Of a stretch of DNA of 15,421 bases, positions 13,549-15,421 are shown one piece after another (within the stretch, counting starts at the first letter, position 1; each line of letters begins with the position of its first letter). Location of the stretch: assembly GCA_023254015.1 (NCBI GenBank), contig JALQYS010000138.1:1-15421 (forward strand). Reading direction: 5' to 3'. This stretch comes from Paracoccaceae bacterium (lineage in GTDB: Bacteria > Pseudomonadota > Alphaproteobacteria > Rhodobacterales > Rhodobacteraceae). Below the pieces are notes generated by a model, which searched no databases, was not told the origin of the DNA, and worked only from the letters and a program-made list of their open reading frames with translations. The position numbers and the translations under genes were made by a program.

Positions 13549-13629
13549 CTTGGGACTCGAAATCCGTTGATTTCGGCTCCTTGGTTTCAATGATTTCAAT
13601 TGGTTGGACTTGAAGATGGCGAAAGTCGT

Positions 13630-13640
13630 GTAGTTACATG
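13630..13640 (+). repeat. Subterminal repeat, copy B, 5' side of transposase
   Basis: GTAGTTACATG occurs here and again, in the same direction, at 15353-15363. Because the word TGTAGTTACA is nearly palindromic, the two sites also pair as inverted repeats (TGTAGTTAC with TGTAACTAC). They sit at the same relative places as the subterminal pair of copy A. Confidence 0.45.
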
Positions 13641-13694
13641 TCGATCTTATGAATCGCCTTGTATGAAACGATTTGTCGCGATATTTTGCATTCC

Positions 13695-15341
13695 ATGTTC
13701 ACGCGCATCACGTCCAATGGCGGCCGCAGCTACCTGCAGATCATGGAATCCTTCCGTAATGCGGACGGAAAGCCGCGCCTGCGCGTCGTCGCCAACCTCG
13801 GGCGCGTCGACCACCTGGAAGACGGCAGCCTCGACGCTTTGATCCGCGGCCTCAGCCGTGTTGCGGGGCGTGAAGTCCAGGAGAAGGCGAAGGTTGAGTT
13901 CCAGAGCGCCCTTTCCTACGGCGACGTCTTTGCGCTGCATGAGATCTGGAAGGAACTTGGTTTTGACCGCGCGCTCGGACGGGCGCTGCGCTCCGGCAAG
14001 CGGCAGTTCGATGCTGAGGCCCTCGTGCGGGCTATGGTCTTCAACCGGCTCTGCGCCCCCAACAGCAAGTTGGGTGTCTTGCGCTGGCTGGACACTGTCG
14101 CGATGCCAGCCATGCCGGAAAAGGTGGAGCATCACCATCTCCTGCGTGCCATGGACGCGCTCATGGATCATGCTGATCGGGTGGAGAGCGAACTCGCCAA
14201 ACAGATCCGGCCCTTGGTAGATCGCAACATCACGGTCGTCTTCTACGACCTGACCACTGTCCGCATCCACGGGGAAGGTGAGGTCGAGGAGGATCTGCGC
14301 GCCTATGGCATGAACAAGGAAACCGGGGGCATCGCTCGCCAGTTCGTCATGGGTGTGGTGCAAACCGCCGAGGGCCTGCCGCTGATGCATACCGTCCATC
14401 CCGGCAACGTTGCAGAGACCAAGACTCTGCAGGCCATGCTGGCCACGGTGCTGCAGCGCTTTCCCATCGAGCGGGTCATTCTGGTCGCGGATCGCGGGCT
14501 GCTCAGCCTCGACAATATCGGCGCCCTCACCGCACTGGCTCAGGAAGGTGGGCGCACGCTTGAGTTCATCCTCGCCGTGCCGGCACGGCGCTATGGTGAC
14601 TTGGTCGAGACCTTCCGTGGCCTTGCCTTCGATGGGGATGGTCTGGCCGAGGCGACCTTCGCGGGCCATCGCTTGATTGTTGCCCATGACCCTCTGCGCG
14701 CCGCCGAGCAGGGGGAGACCCGCCGCGCTCGCATCGCCGAACTCGAGGCCATGGCCGAAAAGATGGTGGGCAAGCTGGACGCCCAGGACGGAGGGTCCAC
14801 ACCCCAAGGGCGCCGCGCCTCCGACCGCGGGGCCTACAGCCGCTTCACCCGTGCGGTCGCCGATGCTGAAATGACGCGCTTCCTCAAGGCGGACCTGACC
14901 GCCGATCGCTTCTCTTGGTCGGTGGAGGAAGAGGCTGTGGCCGGCGCCGAGCTCTTCGACGGCACGCTCGCCCTGATTACCAATACCACCGACATCAGCC
15001 CTGCAGAGGCTGTCGCGCGCTACAAGGGTCTTGCCGATATTGAGCGCGGGTTCCGCGTCCTCAAATCCGACATCGAGATCGCGCCGGTCCACCACCGCTT
15101 GCCTGACCGCATCCGGGCGCACGCGCTCATCTGCTTCCTCGCCCTCACCCTTTATCGCGTCATGCGCATGCGCCTGAAGACCAAGGGCCACGCCGCAAGC
15201 CCCAAAGCTGCCTTGGAACTCCTCGCCAAGGTCCAGCGCCACAACGCAAAGATCGCCGACCGGACGGTCGCCGGCATCTCCGCGCCAACCCCTTCACAAC
15301 TGGACCTCTTTGAAGCACTGAACGTACCCCAAATCGTCTGA
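13695..15341 (+). CDS. IS1634-family transposase, copy B (DDE)
   Basis: A protein of 548 residues from the ATG at 13695 (MFTRITSNGG), the position that aligns with the start of the copy A transposase. The frame is open to a TTG at 13659, but those 12 extra codons lie outside the aligned part. Catalytic residues correspond one to one with copy A: D185 (VVFYDLTTVR), D266 (LVADRGLLS), E450 and K457 in ADIERGFRVLK. Long blocks are identical between the copies (for example GMNKETGGIARQF and HHRLPDRIRAHALICFLAL), while the N-terminal 70 residues and the C-terminal 40 differ most. The two elements are therefore sister species of IS, not recent duplicates. The gene is intact and probably able to produce transposase. 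Confidence 0.93.
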   Translation: MFTRITSNGGRSYLQIMESFRNADGKPRLRVVANLGRVDHLEDGSLDALIRGLSRVAGREVQEKAKVEFQSALSYGDVFALHEIWKELGFDRALGRALRSGKRQFDAEALVRAMVFNRLCAPNSKLGVLRWLDTVAMPAMPEKVEHHHLLRAMDALMDHADRVESELAKQIRPLVDRNITVVFYDLTTVRIHGEGEVEEDLRAYGMNKETGGIARQFVMGVVQTAEGLPLMHTVHPGNVAETKTLQAMLATVLQRFPIERVILVADRGLLSLDNIGALTALAQEGGRTLEFILAVPARRYGDLVETFRGLAFDGDGLAEATFAGHRLIVAHDPLRAAEQGETRRARIAELEAMAEKMVGKLDAQDGGSTPQGRRASDRGAYSRFTRAVADAEMTRFLKADLTADRFSWSVEEEAVAGAELFDGTLALITNTTDISPAEAVARYKGLADIERGFRVLKSDIEIAPVHHRLPDRIRAHALICFLALTLYRVMRMRLKTKGHAASPKAALELLAKVQRHNAKIADRTVAGISAPTPSQLDLFEALNVPQIV

Positions 15342-15352
15342 GCCTTACCGTA

Positions 15353-15363
15353 GTAGTTACATG
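15353..15363 (+). repeat. Subterminal repeat, copy B, 3' side of transposase
   Basis: GTAGTTACATG, second copy of 13630-13640, 12 bases after the transposase stop. Directly after it lies a small hairpin GACCC-TCC-GGGTC (15367-15379). Confidence 0.45.
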
Positions 15364-15408
15364 AACGACCCTCCGGGTCTAATGGAAACAATAACTTAGC
15401 CGTTTTGC

Positions 15409-15421
15409 TGTTGAAGTTGGG
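15409..15421 (-). repeat. Terminal inverted repeat, IS1634 copy B, 3' side
   Basis: TGTTGAAGTTGGG; the window stops at its last base. Confidence 0.85.

Larger units (their letters stand above)
13534..15421 (+). mobile_element. IS1634-family insertion sequence (copy B), complete up to the window end
   Basis: Perfect 13-base terminal repeats: CCCAACTTCAACA at 13536-13548 and its reverse complement TGTTGAAGTTGGG at 15409-15421, the last 13 bases of the window. Two more Cs precede the left copy, giving the same CCCCC start as the 5' end of copy A. The element is 1886-1888 bases long and carries one intact transposase. The right flank is not visible, so the target duplication cannot be confirmed. 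Confidence 0.85.

Noticed and set aside
13647..15242. A 531-codon minus-strand frame over copy B
   Set aside because: Antisense shadow, collinear with the similar shadow in copy A, which is expected from homology of the sense genes alone.

Overview
The window reads as GC-rich alphaproteobacterial DNA, most likely from the Rhodobacterales (Paracoccus-like). This is an inference from codon and GC bias, the RTX protein type and the mix of insertion sequences; no rRNA, tRNA or taxonomic marker is present. It opens inside a secreted RTX protein gene and ends exactly on an insertion-sequence terminus, so it may be a whole contig bounded by repeats.

Layout: (1) 1-931 is the C-terminal part of a calcium-binding RTX protein. 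(2) 1257-3281 is a tight polysaccharide operon: a membrane-anchored NodB-type deacetylase, a PssD/Alg14-like and a PssE/Alg13-like half of a split glycosyltransferase, and the first quarter of a nucleotide-sugar 6-dehydrogenase broken by mobile DNA. (3) 3282-7840 is a stack of mobile elements: a recombinase-like C-terminal fragment, an ISAs1-family 3' remnant, a possible N-terminal fragment of another transposase, then an IS1634-family element (4181-7840) that itself contains a complete IS1380-family element (6030-7788, flanked by a GTCAAA repeat). (4) 7841-13174 is a lower-GC glycan cassette: a GDP-L-fucose-synthase-like reductase, a PAPS-type sulfotransferase and a roughly 1090-residue glycosyltransferase carrying three C-terminal beta-sandwich-like repeats. 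(5) 13330-13503 is an IS6-like transposase tail, and 13534-15421 is a second, diverged IS1634-family element in the opposite orientation to the first.

The polysaccharide genes would cooperate in making and decorating a surface or exopolysaccharide: lipid-linked sugar transfer (PssD/PssE), uronic-acid precursor supply (lost here), deoxysugar formation, sulfation and deacetylation. Mobile elements have cut the locus in two and removed most of the dehydrogenase. The two inverted IS1634-type elements bracket the second half like a composite transposon, although they are too different to be recent copies of one another.

No CRISPR array, phage or classical defence system was seen. The least familiar object is the large multidomain glycosyltransferase. 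All family assignments come from motifs read by eye, with no database search.
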